Shown: positions 5,842 to 6,666 of the stretch, piece by piece
How positions within the stretch are numbered: the first letter of the stretch is position 1
Layout: each line of letters opens with the position of its first letter
Assembly: GCA_019105125.1 (NCBI GenBank)
Contig: JAHRWO010000059.1
Span: forward strand, 1 to 6,666
Direction of reading: 5' to 3'
Source of the DNA: Flavobacterium sp.
GTDB taxonomy: Bacteria > Bacteroidota > Bacteroidia > Flavobacteriales > Flavobacteriaceae
Length of the DNA stretch: 6,666 bases
Made by a program: the position numbers and the translations under genes
Notes under the pieces: generated by a model
What the model saw: only the letters and a program-made list of their open reading frames with translations
Told to the model about the DNA's origin: nothing
The model's database searches: none

Positions 5842-6423
5842 ATGAAACTCGTATTCGCATCTAACAACAAAAACAAAATTCAGGAAATTCAAGCTTTAGT
5901 TCCAAAAACCATTCAAATTGTAAGTTTAGAAGAAATTGGTTGCACTGAAGACATTCCAGAAACTGCTGATACTATCGAAGGAAATGCCATTTTAAAAGCC
6001 AATTACGTTACAGAAAAATATGGCTACGATTGTTTTGCTGATGATACAGGCTTAGAAGTGGAAGCTTTGAATGGAGCTCCTGGAGTTTATTCCGCTCGCT
6101 ATGCAGGCGAACAAAAAGATGCCAACGATAATATGGATAAACTTTTATCGAAATTGAAAGATAAATCGAATCGAAAAGCTAATTTTAAAACCGTTATTGC
6201 TTTAAATCTAAATGGTAATCAAAACTTATTTACCGGAATCATCAATGGAAAAATCATTGAAGAAAAAATTGGAACCAACGGTTTTGGTTACGATCCTATT
6301 TTTGTTGCTGAAGGATTTGATAAAACATTTGCCGAACTGACTATGGAAGAAAAATCAACCATTAGCCACAGAGGAATTGCGGTTAAAGAACTTATTCTTT
6401 TCTTGCAAAAACAGACCCTGTAG
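5842..6423 (+). CDS. rdgB: RdgB/HAM1 family non-canonical purine NTP pyrophosphatase
   Basis: The 193-residue product hydrolyses dITP, XTP and related deaminated purine nucleotides to monophosphate and pyrophosphate, keeping them out of DNA and RNA. All family marks are present: LVFASNNKNKIQEI (3-16) for substrate binding, ETADTIEGNAILKA (40-53), CFADDTGLEVEALNGAPGV (64-82) with catalytic Asp68, YSARYAG (83-89), FGYDPIF (148-154) for base recognition and ISHRG (174-178). The length is normal for the family. The reading frame stays open upstream to a TTG at 5701, but that extension runs through the terminator hairpin and promoter and has no family similarity. The ATG at 5842 gives the standard MKLVFAS start and sits 19 nt after a -7 box. 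The last 32 bp overlap the converging UPF0126 gene. Confidence 0.95.
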   Translation: MKLVFASNNKNKIQEIQALVPKTIQIVSLEEIGCTEDIPETADTIEGNAILKANYVTEKYGYDCFADDTGLEVEALNGAPGVYSARYAGEQKDANDNMDKLLSKLKDKSNRKANFKTVIALNLNGNQNLFTGIINGKIIEEKIGTNGFGYDPIFVAEGFDKTFAELTMEEKSTISHRGIAVKELILFLQKQTL

Positions 6424-6666
6424 GTAAACTCCAGTTATATTTAAAAGCAATTAATCGGAATGTAATAATAAAAACCGCTACTATCGGCGATATTACGTCA
6501 TCTGATATTTTCAACTCTTGTAATAAAAAGAATAAAATTCCACCTGCAATACAAAGCGTGGCATAAATTTCTTTTCGGAACAAAACTGGAATTTCAGTAC
6601 ACAAAATATCGCGAATTACACCACCAAAAGTCGCTGTCAAAGTTCCTAAAATCACACAAACAACTG
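6392..6666 (-). CDS. UPF0126/TRIC-type membrane protein, C-terminal half (5' part beyond window)
   Basis: Ninety codons plus stop are visible and the frame is open to the window edge, so the start lies outside. A GTG at 6655 is in frame but falls inside the conserved domain and should not be taken as the start. The motif TATFGGVIRDIL (in the first 20 or so visible residues) followed by EIP-LFRKEIYATLCIAGG is the hallmark of UPF0126 (PF03458, also called glycine transporter; YicG-like, related to trimeric intracellular cation channels). Members are about 200 residues with two three-helix repeats; this is the second repeat. Three hydrophobic segments are visible, ending in FRLIAFKYNWSLP. Inner-membrane location is expected; the substrate is uncertain. 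It converges on rdgB and its stop codon lies inside the rdgB reading frame. Confidence 0.85.
   Translation of the reverse strand, partial: VVCVILGTLTATFGGVIRDILCTEIPVLFRKEIYATLCIAGGILFFLLQELKISDDVISPIVAVFIITFRLIAFKYNWSLPTGSVFARKE

Noticed and set aside
5748..5864. Short ORF beginning ATG TGG TTA CAC that could be a His-rich leader peptide (MWLHVHLKSRGLH)
   Set aside because: It has four His in its first 13 codons, but no histidine gene follows, it continues out of frame into rdgB, and its ATG lies within the GAAA-tetraloop hairpin. Chance is the simpler reading.
6392..6655. GTG at 6655 as the start of an 87-residue protein
   Set aside because: The frame stays open to the window end and the GTG lies just before the conserved TFGGVIRD motif of the second repeat, so the gene is simply cut by the window.
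1..6666. Mobile element, CRISPR array, tRNA or defence system
   Set aside because: I see no repeat array, transposase, integrase, tRNA-like fold or nuclease/toxin pair; all sizeable genes are core-genome types with similar base use.

Overview
The window looks like chromosomal DNA of a member of the Bacteroidota, most likely a Flavobacterium or close relative. The DNA is AT-rich and genes lack Shine-Dalgarno sequences. Several genes are preceded by the Bacteroidota/Flavobacterium -7 element TAnnTTTG, usually with an upstream TTG. The protein families (a Bacteroidota-type YfhO membrane protein, a DUF4834 protein, a Bacteroidota-type alpha-oxoamine synthase) fit the same group. I see no mobile element, CRISPR array, tRNA or rRNA. 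This is an ordinary core-genome segment, not an island.

Layout. 1-1761 (-): a large polytopic YfhO-like membrane protein, cut by the window start. 1845-2099 (-): a small DUF4834 membrane protein ending in its own terminator. 2207-3175 and 3177-4295 (+): a two-gene operon of a secreted outer-membrane beta-barrel protein and a GNAT-like acyltransferase, separated by 1 nt. 4297-4328: a bidirectional terminator. 4344-5603 (-): a PLP-dependent alpha-oxoamine synthase, the sphingolipid/sulfonolipid first-step type. 5604-5841: a regulatory gap with a -7 box for the alpha-oxoamine synthase, a candidate stand-alone small RNA with its own promoter and terminator, and then a separate promoter for rdgB. 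5842-6423 (+): rdgB, a nucleotide-pool house-cleaning enzyme. 6392-6666 (-): the C-terminal half of a UPF0126/TRIC-type membrane protein, overlapping rdgB tail to tail by 32 bp.

How the genes may work together. Much of the window concerns the envelope: YfhO-like protein, DUF4834 protein, outer-membrane barrel, lipid-forming synthase and small-molecule channel. The most suggestive pairing is the alpha-oxoamine synthase converging on the operon that carries the GNAT-like acyltransferase. Long-chain-base lipids need a condensing enzyme and an N-acyltransferase, so a shared lipid pathway is a testable guess, not shown by the sequence. The least expected signal is the roughly 64-nt transcription unit at 5735-5798, which may be an undescribed small RNA or a leader/attenuator of rdgB.
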